A stretch of 64,000 nt of DNA from NCBI GenBank assembly GCA_022843805.1, contig JALHMY010000024.1:36155-100154 (forward strand), read 5' to 3'. Under the pieces are notes generated by a model that saw nothing but the letters and a program-made list of their open reading frames with translations, had not been told where the DNA came from and did not search any database. This DNA comes from Fuerstiella sp. (GTDB taxonomy: Bacteria > Planctomycetota > Planctomycetia > Planctomycetales > Planctomycetaceae). A program made the translations under genes and the position numbers. Positions 30,160 through 37,627 of the stretch are shown here, in pieces (the stretch's first letter is position 1; every line of letters begins with the position of its first letter).

Positions 30160-30219
30160 GGGTTTCGGTGGTCAGACGAACGCATCAGTGGATGAGCCGG
30201 ATGTGACGGTGCCGCGTGG

Positions 30220-30311
30220 TTGTACCGGCCGGCTGACACCGCCCGCTCGCCAAATCGCAAAGCAATTTGGCGAGCGGGATGCGTCAGCTTCCCGAGTATG
30301 CAATTCCCCCC
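30220..30311. repeat. Palindromic intergenic repeat, copy 2 (~92 bp)
   Basis: Second copy of the repeat at 30068-30159, in the same orientation, about 152 bases downstream. Here the hairpin is nearly perfect: CCCGCTCGCCAAAT pairs with ATTTGGCGAGCGGG across a 9-base loop. Confidence 0.75.
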
Positions 30312-30350
30312 AGCCCAAAAAGCATCGGCGCTATTCTTTACGAGCGGCCT

Positions 30351-30410
30351 GAACGCGGCATTCCGACGACTCGCCGCAGAATAATGGAAATCAGCAGACC
30401 GGCTTCCAGT
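30351..30410. repeat. 60-bp duplicate of the 3' end of the NTF2-like gene
   Basis: These 60 bases match 32331-32390 at 57 of 60 positions in the same orientation (differences at the second base, at GCAGA/GCAGG and at CTTCC/CTGCC). The other copy encodes the last ~20 residues of the NTF2-like membrane protein at 32327-32962. The copy here is non-coding, and marks the left border of a ~1.9 kb stretch of repeats and orphan ORFs. Confidence 0.85.
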
Positions 30411-30564
30411 GGCCATCATCTGCTGTCTCCAGAGGCTGAATCGTTGTGCCGATTCGATCACCTCAAATCCAGGCCCAACGACTGCTTAACCAAAATATCA
30501 CAGATTGCCCAGTGTGGCGAAATCGCCCTGTACCCGCACCCAACCCATTTTCTTCAACGCAACG

Positions 30565-31083
30565 TTACTTTGCGGGTGGGCTGGCATCCTCAATCTCTAT
30601 ACCCAAGGCATTCGAGGCCCATTGACTTCGGTGCAACGCATACATTTGCATGTCAATGAATTGCTGGCCGTTCAAGGCTGAAACATGTCGCGCCGGCAAC
30701 GGCATCCCAGTTCGTCTGCAATAGAGCATGCTGAGCAGTTCCGCGCCCGCTGGAGAGTAAAACTCTGTGTTGGTTCCGGGCACGGAACCGTCAATTGAGA
30801 ATCCAGTAGTACCAACTCCAATGCAGAATGTCCCTTTTGTGGTTACAAAAGTCAGTGTGCCGAATAAATATGAGCCGCCGACGCCACCCTCCGATCCGAT
30901 AGGAACGATATTTCTGAGGCAGTGACTACCTGCAAAGCTGTATTGAAGCATGGCTAAAAGTTCTTTATCGACGGACACAATCTTCGTGTATTGGTTCAGC
31001 GTAACTTGTGAAATGGGTGCACGAGAATAACACAGACGTGTCGTGAGGCGGACAGAGGAGAGATTGGATGTTGGTTTGGCCAT
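30565..31083 (-). CDS. Hypothetical protein, orphan in a repeat-rich island
   Basis: 172 residues from ATG at 31083 (a TTG at 31104 is possible). I do not recognise it. It lacks a signal peptide or membrane helix. The sequence has a Gly-rich, beta-like middle (GSEGGVGGSYLFGTLTF, TTKGTFCIGVGTTGFSIDGS) and a normal amino acid make-up, which argues for a real or recently real gene. Base composition is more AT-rich than the flanking housekeeping genes. It lies between decayed mobile sequences, so it may have arrived by transfer. No clear ribosome site was found. Confidence 0.4.
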   Translation of the reverse strand: MAKPTSNLSSVRLTTRLCYSRAPISQVTLNQYTKIVSVDKELLAMLQYSFAGSHCLRNIVPIGSEGGVGGSYLFGTLTFVTTKGTFCIGVGTTGFSIDGSVPGTNTEFYSPAGAELLSMLYCRRTGMPLPARHVSALNGQQFIDMQMYALHRSQWASNALGIEIEDASPPAK

Positions 31084-31159
31084 TGCATGGGGGCCAGCTT
31101 CCAAACGCCAGGATCAATCCCACAGGCCATTAACGTCTCATGCGTTTCAATGAATGAAC

Positions 31160-31370
31160 CATTGCAACCTGCCCCAACGGGGCTCAGTGTGAAAGCCTGG
31201 GGCATCGCCCCAGGAATTGCACACAACAATGACGAATGCCCTGAAAGGGCCTAATGAACCAAGCGTCCATTCCGCCCCGTTGGGGCTTTTGTCGTTGATG
31301 ATCTACGTTCCCAGGGCGTTGCCCTGGGCTTTCACCTTCCGGACCTTCGGCCCCGAGTTCTGACGTACCG
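31160..31370. repeat. Cluster of short palindromes (planctomycete intergenic repeat)
   Basis: The stretch is a chain of small hairpins: GCCCCAACGGGGC, CCTGGGGCATCGCCCCAGG, GCCCTGAAAGGGC, CCCCGTTGGGG, and CCCAGGGCGTTGCCCTGGG. Chains of this kind recur in planctomycete spacers and are sometimes misannotated as small proteins. I do not call a gene. Confidence 0.7.
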
Positions 31371-31410
31371 CTCATTTTTTTATCACACAAAAGATGTGTG
31401 GTACGATGAG

Positions 31411-31816
31411 GCTCATGGGCGAGCAATCGTGTTTGCAGCCCCCCACGAGTTCACCTCGTGGGCTTGCAGGGCCTTTGCGTCAGGACTTGACTGCGGAACG
31501 CGGACGTTCGAAGGGAGTTCCGCCTGGCGCTGAGGCGAGGTAAACCCACGAGGCAAGCTCATGGGCGAGCAATCGCGTTCGCAGCCCCCACGAGTTCACC
31601 TCGTGGGCTTGCAGGGCCTTTGCGCCAGGATTTTCCTGCGGAACGCGGACGTTCGAAGGGAGTTCCGCCTGGCGCAGAGGCGAGGTAAACCCACGAGGCA
31701 AGCTCGTGGGCGAGCAATCGCGTTCGCAGCCCCCACGAGTTCACCTCGTGGGCTTGCAGGGCCTCTGCGCCAGGACTTGACTGCGGAACGCGGACGTTCG
31801 AAGGGAGCTCCGCCAG
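31411..31816. repeat. Tandem repeat, ~146 bp unit, about 2.8 copies
   Basis: Units begin at about 31411, 31557 and 31702 (GCTC-A/G-TGGGCGAGCAATCG). Each has a strong hairpin (CCCACGAGTTCACCTCGTGGG), the phrase GCTTGCAGGGCCT, and GCGGAACGCGGACGTTCGAA followed by GGGAG and TCCGCC. The copies are over 90% alike by eye. The last ends near 31816. Open frames in both strands through the array are products of the repeat. Confidence 0.85.
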
Positions 31817-32056
31817 ATCGAACGTCGTGCAGGCCGTTTACGCAAGTGAACGTCAGCACTACGGAGCCGTTGTCAGCCAGCGGCAGGGATCCGCGAGCAC
31901 ATTCTGCACGCGGATGCTCTGGGAACCACACATTTACTAACCTGGTGTGCGGGAGCGTCATCGGACACGTACCTCTGCCTGCAGGAGCGTGGTAGTGTAT
32001 GGAAATGAGGAAAATCCTATCGCCGGACGCTCCTGGTTGTGATAAACTATTCCGTC

Positions 32057-32326
32057 ATGGAAACAATTACACGTCAGGTCGGCGAGTTACAGGCGAATGA
32101 GCGATCCGCTGCGGAACTGCTCCTGGGGCACCGTCTGCGCGGGAATGAGCGGCTCATCCTGCAAGTACTGGAACGGGACGTTGTACTGCCAGCGACACAG
32201 GATTCGCGACCTGCTCAGACACTTGAGGATTGGGCTCGCGTCTATGACGGACTGAATGATGAAGAAATCGAAACGATCGACGCGATCGCAAAGACCAGAG
32301 CCAAATTAGCTCGTGACCTTCCATAG
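32057..32326 (+). CDS. Small antitoxin-like protein, no partner seen
   Basis: 89 residues from the ATG at 32057 (METITRQVGELQANERSAAE); a GTG 18 bases earlier is also possible. The pattern, an N-terminal 'xTITxxVxxLxxxER' strand-helix, a central RLILQVL strand and a helical acidic/basic tail (DEEIETIDAIAKTRAKLAR), resembles short antitoxin-like proteins common in cyanobacteria and Planctomycetes. No toxin-sized PIN, RelE or similar gene lies next to it. Its stop codon at 32324-32326 abuts the end of the convergent NTF2-like gene with no spacing. Toxin-antitoxin membership is inference. Confidence 0.5.
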   Translation: METITRQVGELQANERSAAELLLGHRLRGNERLILQVLERDVVLPATQDSRPAQTLEDWARVYDGLNDEEIETIDAIAKTRAKLARDLP

Positions 32327-32962
32327 TCATGGACGCGGCATTCCGACGACTCGCCGCAGGATAATGGAAATCAGCAGACCGGCTGCCAGTCCGACAATTC
32401 CGGCAACGAGAGCCGTCCATGTCAGCGCACTCCGGAGAGCACTCACGAAGGGGTTCTCAAATGGATTGCTCGACACCTGAAGAGCGGCCAGCTTCCACTG
32501 CCCTTCAGTGCGGACGACGGTTGCCGTCCAGCGAGTATCCAGAGTAAATGTACTGCCACTGGCAAGTTCATAGTTGTCGGCTGAACTCCCGAAGGCAACT
32601 CCCGTGTCGTCTCCGTGCAGAATGGTGAGCTCATCGACCGTGGCATTCACCTTCAGCGATTTGACGCCGGGATTCGGGCCGGTCAGCAGCCGTTCCATAT
32701 ATTCACGCACACCCTCATGACCTCGCATGGTCTTCAGAAGACTTCCGTCCTGGGCAGTCAGCACAACATCCGGATGCAGCGACTCCAGCAGCCCTTCAAC
32801 ATTGCGATCATTAACCGCCTGCAACAGCCGGTCACGCAGCCCGCGAATGGAATCATGGATCGCCTGCGAATCACCGGCTTCCGCAGGCACGTCCTGCTGA
32901 GCACAAACTGAAGACAAACAAAAGGTCCCGACAATCGCTGCTAACGCCATCAGATTCCGCAC
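32327..32962 (-). CDS. Exported NTF2/SnoaL-like protein with C-terminal membrane helix
   Basis: 211 residues. A signal peptide (LMALAAIVGTFCLSSVCA) is followed by an NTF2-like domain (about 30-150): AIHDSIRGLRDRLLQAVNDRNVEGLLESLHPDVVLTAQDG, then RGHEGVREYMERLL and RWTATVVRTEGQWKLAALQVS, as in SgcJ/EcaC and DUF4440 proteins. A single membrane helix (LVAGIVGLAAGLLISIIL) and a short basic tail end the protein, so the domain should face the periplasm. Enzyme or ligand-binding activity cannot be told apart. The last ~20 codons are duplicated at 30351-30410. Confidence 0.75.
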   Translation of the reverse strand: MRNLMALAAIVGTFCLSSVCAQQDVPAEAGDSQAIHDSIRGLRDRLLQAVNDRNVEGLLESLHPDVVLTAQDGSLLKTMRGHEGVREYMERLLTGPNPGVKSLKVNATVDELTILHGDDTGVAFGSSADNYELASGSTFTLDTRWTATVVRTEGQWKLAALQVSSNPFENPFVSALRSALTWTALVAGIVGLAAGLLISIILRRVVGMPRP

Positions 32963-33086
32963 GATATCCGCTCCCAGTCCACAGCTTCTGAAATACTCTC
33001 GAACGCGGATCCTACGCCGAATCGTCCGTATGGTCTATTGTTCGCAGGACCCTTCGTTTAGGATCCGGATGCTGGGGCAAAAGTAC

Positions 33087-34112
33087 CTACAGTTCAAAGT
33101 GGATCGTGGTTTCGGACGGCACGGCAGGAAATCGACCGGTTCGCAGCCAGTGTTCGATCGGACCTCGCAGAAGATCGCCGTCCCAGGAAACAAAATCCGC
33201 ACCTCCAAACTTCGCAATGTTCTGCTGCTGGCTATGCAGTATGTTCTGATCCTGTTTCAAAATGCGTCGAAAAAATGGGGTCAGCAATCCGCGTTTGACC
33301 CAGATCGGGACCCGAGTTCGTCTGATGTAAATGCGGGAAAACACATTGAGCTTTGACGGACCGGCCGGAGTAAAATGACTGTTCAGTACAAATTCGGTTC
33401 CGGCCGATGACCGATATTCCAGCTCCGCCGTACACGGCGGCAGGAAACGCCCAAAGCTCTGCTGACGTTCGCGTTCAAACAGGCGGGACACCCAGCCGTT
33501 TTGTTTTCCCTCCCCCAGATATTCGGCCTCTGCACAGAATTCTGAAACACGAACTGTGGCCGAGAATCGCTGAGCTTTTCCCTGACTGCGAACCAGCCCG
33601 GAATGCACAAACGGCGTGTGAGTTCCATCGAGCAGGTTTTCGAGCGCATCAGCCAGCTCCGCATTAACCTGACTCTTCCAGAGAAAAGACCCAAATGCAG
33701 GATCGTCATCCCATTTCTGTAAACGCGGGCTCGACGTGGCCGGCAATGAGCTTAAACAGACCCAAACAAGTCCATGTTGCTCCACAACCTGAAACGCCTG
33801 GACTGAGTTGTGCTGTTCCGGATTATCGAATGCGACTGTCACTCCCGGACGTACAACACACGCCCCGTGACCGTTAAACGTCCAGCCATGGTAGGGACAT
33901 TGCAGACCGTTCTGAATCACCTTTCCTGCTGACAATGGAGCGTTACGGTGGGGACATCGGTCAAGGAGTCCACAGACGCCGGACGAGTCGCGAAACAAAA
34001 CCAGTGGGGTATTCAGTATTGTCACTGACAATGGCTGATGTCGCAAATCTGAAGATCTGCAGCCGACAAGCCAGTTCCTGTTCAGAACCGAATCATAAGT
34101 GAGTGTATTCAA
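33087..34112 (-). CDS. Rieske-type non-haem iron oxygenase
   Basis: 341 residues. The Rieske 2Fe-2S site is complete: CPHRNAPL and, 18 residues on, CPYHGWTF (CxH...CxxH). The catalytic half has ALENLLDGTHTPFVHSG, which supplies the bridging Asp/Glu and the 2-His iron ligands of the PaO/vanillate-demethylase type. It would need a separate reductase, which is not in the window. It is on the same strand as the T6SS-type cargo genes, 85 bases after the PAAR-like gene, and is probably only a neighbour; a role in modifying a pigment from the nearby carotenoid cluster is possible but unsupported. Confidence 0.85.
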   Translation of the reverse strand: MNTLTYDSVLNRNWLVGCRSSDLRHQPLSVTILNTPLVLFRDSSGVCGLLDRCPHRNAPLSAGKVIQNGLQCPYHGWTFNGHGACVVRPGVTVAFDNPEQHNSVQAFQVVEQHGLVWVCLSSLPATSSPRLQKWDDDPAFGSFLWKSQVNAELADALENLLDGTHTPFVHSGLVRSQGKAQRFSATVRVSEFCAEAEYLGEGKQNGWVSRLFERERQQSFGRFLPPCTAELEYRSSAGTEFVLNSHFTPAGPSKLNVFSRIYIRRTRVPIWVKRGLLTPFFRRILKQDQNILHSQQQNIAKFGGADFVSWDGDLLRGPIEHWLRTGRFPAVPSETTIHFEL

Positions 34113-34197
34113 TTCGTATCGTTAACCCCCGGCGAAATCCGTGCAGGCCAGCCGGCATTGTCCGGTGTGCAGGCAATGCTTTATCGGACGTGGCAGC

Positions 34198-34602
34198 TTA
34201 CCCGTTAACCATTACCTTCGACTGACTGGGAGAGGTCTGAAGACCGGACGTATTGGAACTTGTTCCGTTCTGCATCGTGGTGCAGGTCTGATAAACACAC
34301 TGCTGACCTTCAATTTTCACCTTAGTGGCGCCCTTCATGAATGTCACTTTCTGAATAAAGGTGCCAGACTTTACTCCACCTGAGACGCCTGCCTCATCCC
34401 CCGAACTCATTGAGATTTCCGACATTTTGTGAATTACCGGACGCTGGCAAAACGTCACTTTCGTGGCCGTCTTTGTGGCCATGGTGCACTGCCCCATGTT
34501 GGGATAGGGAATCGGGACCGGCCCGGCAGGTGACGGCGTGTTGCAGACATCGGGTACAGTCGCAGCACACATCCCGGAAGCATTCGTTGAAGCTGGAAAC
34601 AT
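34198..34602 (-). CDS. DUF4150 PAAR-like spike tip protein (T6SS)
   Basis: 134 residues. The N-terminus ATVPDVCNTPSPAGPVPIPY followed by PNMGQ is the hallmark of the DUF4150/PAAR-like family, and the repeated Cys, Ser, Gly and Thr residues fit a beta-roll that sharpens the VgrG spike. An AGGA site lies 11 bases before the ATG. There is no C-terminal extension, so it carries no fused toxin. It is the last gene of the vgrG-DUF2169-pentapeptide-DUF3540 set. Confidence 0.85.
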   Translation of the reverse strand: MFPASTNASGMCAATVPDVCNTPSPAGPVPIPYPNMGQCTMATKTATKVTFCQRPVIHKMSEISMSSGDEAGVSGGVKSGTFIQKVTFMKGATKVKIEGQQCVYQTCTTMQNGTSSNTSGLQTSPSQSKVMVNG

Positions 34603-34723
34603 GGGAAGATCCTATTCGACGGCCCGTTGAATCAGGCACATGACGTGAGCTGGCATTTTATCTGTGGTTACACGCATGCGGTTACACTCATGATGACAAA
34701 CAGTGAATCATTGTCCGTGAACG

Positions 34724-35647
34724 TCAGCCAAGTTCCACATGGCTGCCATCAATATGAACTGTTTCTTCAGCGCTGATATAAGCCGTTTTTGAACGAAAAT
34801 GGCTGAGCCCTGACACATACGTTCTCAGACGTCCGGTTTGCAGCTGGAGCAGTTCCCTGACAGACTGATAGACGTTGCCAGCACGTTGAATAATCGTTTC
34901 CGCATCAATTTCGATTTTGCGAGAGCTCAGCTGGCACTGATCTGCAGCAACGGATAATTGTTCTGCAGCAACGTCCGCACTGTCGATTTTGATTTTTCCC
35001 TTACGCGAAAATACTTCAATATCCTGAATACTCGCATGGAAGCTGTGCGGAAGCAGCCTGAGCACAGATCGAACGGCAGCAAGCCCCTGTGCGACAGTCA
35101 TTGTCAGTCGGTGCACCGCATTCATTTCAATAAACCGGCCTTCAATGCGGACCGTATGGCCGGACCGCAGAGTCAGATCACCCTGACCAGCCAGAATTTC
35201 CAGTGATCCCTGAGGTACTGCGAGGCGAGTTATTCCGGCTGACGGATCCGCTTCAAACAACAGCTCATTGCCGGGAGACAATACTCTCAGCGTCTCGTGA
35301 CCATCGGCATTTGTCCCGCATTCGGCGCAGATACCGGAGGCCGTTTCCAGTCTGACTTGCCGAGCCTTCTGCAATGCGGTCTGATCCGTCCGGGATGTTT
35401 TTCTCCGCACTTTCAGACAACCAATCACATACAAGTCATCCGGCTGCTCCCCGAATACCAGCACCTCATCACCCACTTCCGGACTGTATTCGCCGGGGAT
35501 GGCCAGACGAGCCCACGTCTCAGCACCGTCCCAGCTGCCCTGTCGGCATACGCGAACGTACTCACATGCCTCATCCACTTCCAGCACTTCAGCGGGCCCC
35601 GGAACACCGGATCCGGGTAGTCGAATCGAACTGTGTATCACCGACAT
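34724..35647 (-). CDS. DUF3540 protein of T6SS cargo cluster
   Basis: 307 residues from the ATG at 35647 (MSVIHSS), chosen for the AGGA site upstream; the frame is open to 35731. The N-terminal part has the beta-strands DEVLVFGEQPDDLYVIGCL, as in DUF3540 proteins and the VgrG gp5-like OB fold, and the C-terminal half is a run of short beta-strands (LEILAGQGDLTLRSGHTVRIEG, RKGKIKIDSADVAAEQLSV) like the VgrG C-terminal needle. DUF3540 genes occur beside DUF2169 and DUF4150 genes in T6SS islands. Its exact role is not established. Confidence 0.78.
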   Translation of the reverse strand: MSVIHSSIRLPGSGVPGPAEVLEVDEACEYVRVCRQGSWDGAETWARLAIPGEYSPEVGDEVLVFGEQPDDLYVIGCLKVRRKTSRTDQTALQKARQVRLETASGICAECGTNADGHETLRVLSPGNELLFEADPSAGITRLAVPQGSLEILAGQGDLTLRSGHTVRIEGRFIEMNAVHRLTMTVAQGLAAVRSVLRLLPHSFHASIQDIEVFSRKGKIKIDSADVAAEQLSVAADQCQLSSRKIEIDAETIIQRAGNVYQSVRELLQLQTGRLRTYVSGLSHFRSKTAYISAEETVHIDGSHVELG

Positions 35648-35731
35648 GTTGTCGTTCCTGTTCATGTAAACAAAGGAGAAATAATTCCGTTTCGGAAAGT
35701 TTTCCGCCAGCGCCGGCAGGGCGACCGCCAT

Positions 35732-37627
35732 TCAGGATGTTGCCGGCGGCTCCGGAGGCCGCCAGTCTTCAGCCATTTTCCGGTCAGCGTTAGTTTCACG
35801 AATTCTGTTCCGTTTTGCCGCCCCCCACTTCGTCCCCTGATCCTGTATGCGGTGGATATTTGCATCACTGAGGTCCGAGTCACTTAAGTCAGCTTCATTC
35901 AGACAGGCATGCGAAAAGTCGGCATAGTGCAGCACGCACTGAGCAAACACGGTCCGGGTGCAAACAGTTCGCTGCAGACTGGTCCTTTGCATTCTGGCTC
36001 CGTCAAAACGAGCGTCAGACAGATCCGCCCCGTCAAACTGACATTGTCGCAGATCCGCTTCTCGCAGATCCGCTGCCCTGAGATTGCACTGCTGAAAATG
36101 AGCACTGAAGCAGTCTGCCTTTTGCAGCGACGCGCCGCTCAAATCAGCTTCACGGAACAAAACCTGCCTGCACGGAACCCCATCCAGTCTTACGGAACGC
36201 AAACGAGCCATGATCAGACTGGAATCATTCAGTTCGCAACCACGCAGATCTGCTCCATCCAGAGAACACTTCATCAGAACACATAACTGAAGGCGGGCAG
36301 CCTGAAAATTTACCTGAGTAAACTCGACCTTTACGAATTGGCTCTGTGAAAACTCTGAGTTGCTCAGATCCATTCCTGCTACGATGGCTTCTGAAAAATT
36401 ACAGTAAGTCCCCCTGACCTTTGCAAGGCAGGCACCACTGAGGTCTGCGGAGTTAAAAAGGCATTGCCGCATTGAGGCTCCGGAAAAAATGGCGCCCTTA
36501 AGACGGGCTCCCGAAAAATCCGATTGAACCAGATCGCAGTTTTCGAAATTGGCGCCGTCCAGCTCTCCGCTGGCGAAATCCATTCCACTCAGCTTATGAC
36601 CACCGAATCGGCATCCCGTCAGATTACATTTCCGAAGCCCTGTGCCGGAAAACGCAGCCGTACGGAAGTCCACTGTTCGCAGGCTGGAACTCACGAACTT
36701 CGTTCCTGTCAGACTGCAGCCTCCAATCTGCACACCATCCATCTGACATTCTGAAAAGGCGGCCTTGTCCAGGTCACCCTCATTCAGGTCCATGTACTCC
36801 AGCCGGCATTCCTGGAATTTGCAGCCGGTCAGCTGCTTCGGAAAATCGTTAGCCTCAGTGAGATCGACCTGCTGAAACTGAGCCATTTCAATTCGTGCAT
36901 TTTTGAAACCGGATCCTTTCAGACAGCAGTTTTTGAAACGACTGACAGGCAGAGCAGATCTGTCAAACGACACGTCGGACAGATTAGAATTTTCAAATCG
37001 GATTCCTTCCAGCCACGCATCAGTCATGCAGGCACGCACCATTGAACATGACTGAAAGACGGGGCCGTTGACAACAACAGATTTGAAAATGGCGCCGGAT
37101 AAATCGACAGCATCAAAACGGGTTCCCGCCAGCTTCGCTTCTGTAAGATCAGCGCCAGCGAAACTACATACTCCGGGAATAAAATCGGCAGGATCTGGTT
37201 CCGGAACGTCATTACTCAGATCCAGCTGGAAGGGATCCTTAAGGAAGACAGGTTCAGCTCGAAAGATCGTGCGTTGTAAAATCGAGTGTCTCAGATCCGC
37301 ATTGGACAGGTCCGCATTACTGACCACAGCATTTTCCCAACTGCTTCCATACAGTTTAGCCCCCTTCATGCTGACCTGCACGAGGGTTGCATCATCGAAG
37401 CAGCCACCTGTCAGATCGGCTCCGTCAAGATTAGATTCGATCAGAGTGGAGCCTTTGAAGGAAACGCCTCGCAGTTCGGCGCCGTTAAGGTTCATCCTGA
37501 AGACTGTTATCCCGTTCATCGGCTCGCCTGCCTGAACCCGGCGAATCAGTTCATCAGCTGTAAACCACTGACCGAGGTTCCTGAACTCACGGGCATCTGC
37601 GGAGGATATTGGTGCTTCGTCAGCCAT
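35732..37627 (-). CDS. Pentapeptide-repeat protein in T6SS cargo cluster
   Basis: 631 residues, of which about 60-600 are pentapeptide repeats of A(D/N)Lxx type (SNLDGADLTGGCF, SGASLQKADCFSA, ADLREADLRQCQFDGADLS). The expected fold is a long right-handed quadrilateral beta-helix. The N-terminal 40 residues (ISSADAREFRNLGQWFTADELIRRV) form a capping segment. Its ATG shares one base with the TAA stop of the upstream FHA-DUF2169 gene (TAATG), so the two are translationally coupled. A structural, adaptor or toxin role is possible; pentapeptide proteins are recurrent in DUF2169 loci. Confidence 0.88.
   Translation of the reverse strand: MADEAPISSADAREFRNLGQWFTADELIRRVQAGEPMNGITVFRMNLNGAELRGVSFKGSTLIESNLDGADLTGGCFDDATLVQVSMKGAKLYGSSWENAVVSNADLSNADLRHSILQRTIFRAEPVFLKDPFQLDLSNDVPEPDPADFIPGVCSFAGADLTEAKLAGTRFDAVDLSGAIFKSVVVNGPVFQSCSMVRACMTDAWLEGIRFENSNLSDVSFDRSALPVSRFKNCCLKGSGFKNARIEMAQFQQVDLTEANDFPKQLTGCKFQECRLEYMDLNEGDLDKAAFSECQMDGVQIGGCSLTGTKFVSSSLRTVDFRTAAFSGTGLRKCNLTGCRFGGHKLSGMDFASGELDGANFENCDLVQSDFSGARLKGAIFSGASMRQCLFNSADLSGACLAKVRGTYCNFSEAIVAGMDLSNSEFSQSQFVKVEFTQVNFQAARLQLCVLMKCSLDGADLRGCELNDSSLIMARLRSVRLDGVPCRQVLFREADLSGASLQKADCFSAHFQQCNLRAADLREADLRQCQFDGADLSDARFDGARMQRTSLQRTVCTRTVFAQCVLHYADFSHACLNEADLSDSDLSDANIHRIQDQGTKWGAAKRNRIRETNADRKMAEDWRPPEPPATS

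Noticed and set aside
31596..31961. Minus-strand frame through the tandem repeat
   Set aside because: Its residues repeat with the 146-bp unit and change with it, so it is a product of the repeat and not a protein gene.
32057..32326. Toxin-antitoxin pair
   Set aside because: The antitoxin-like gene has no adjacent toxin-sized frame in the same orientation.
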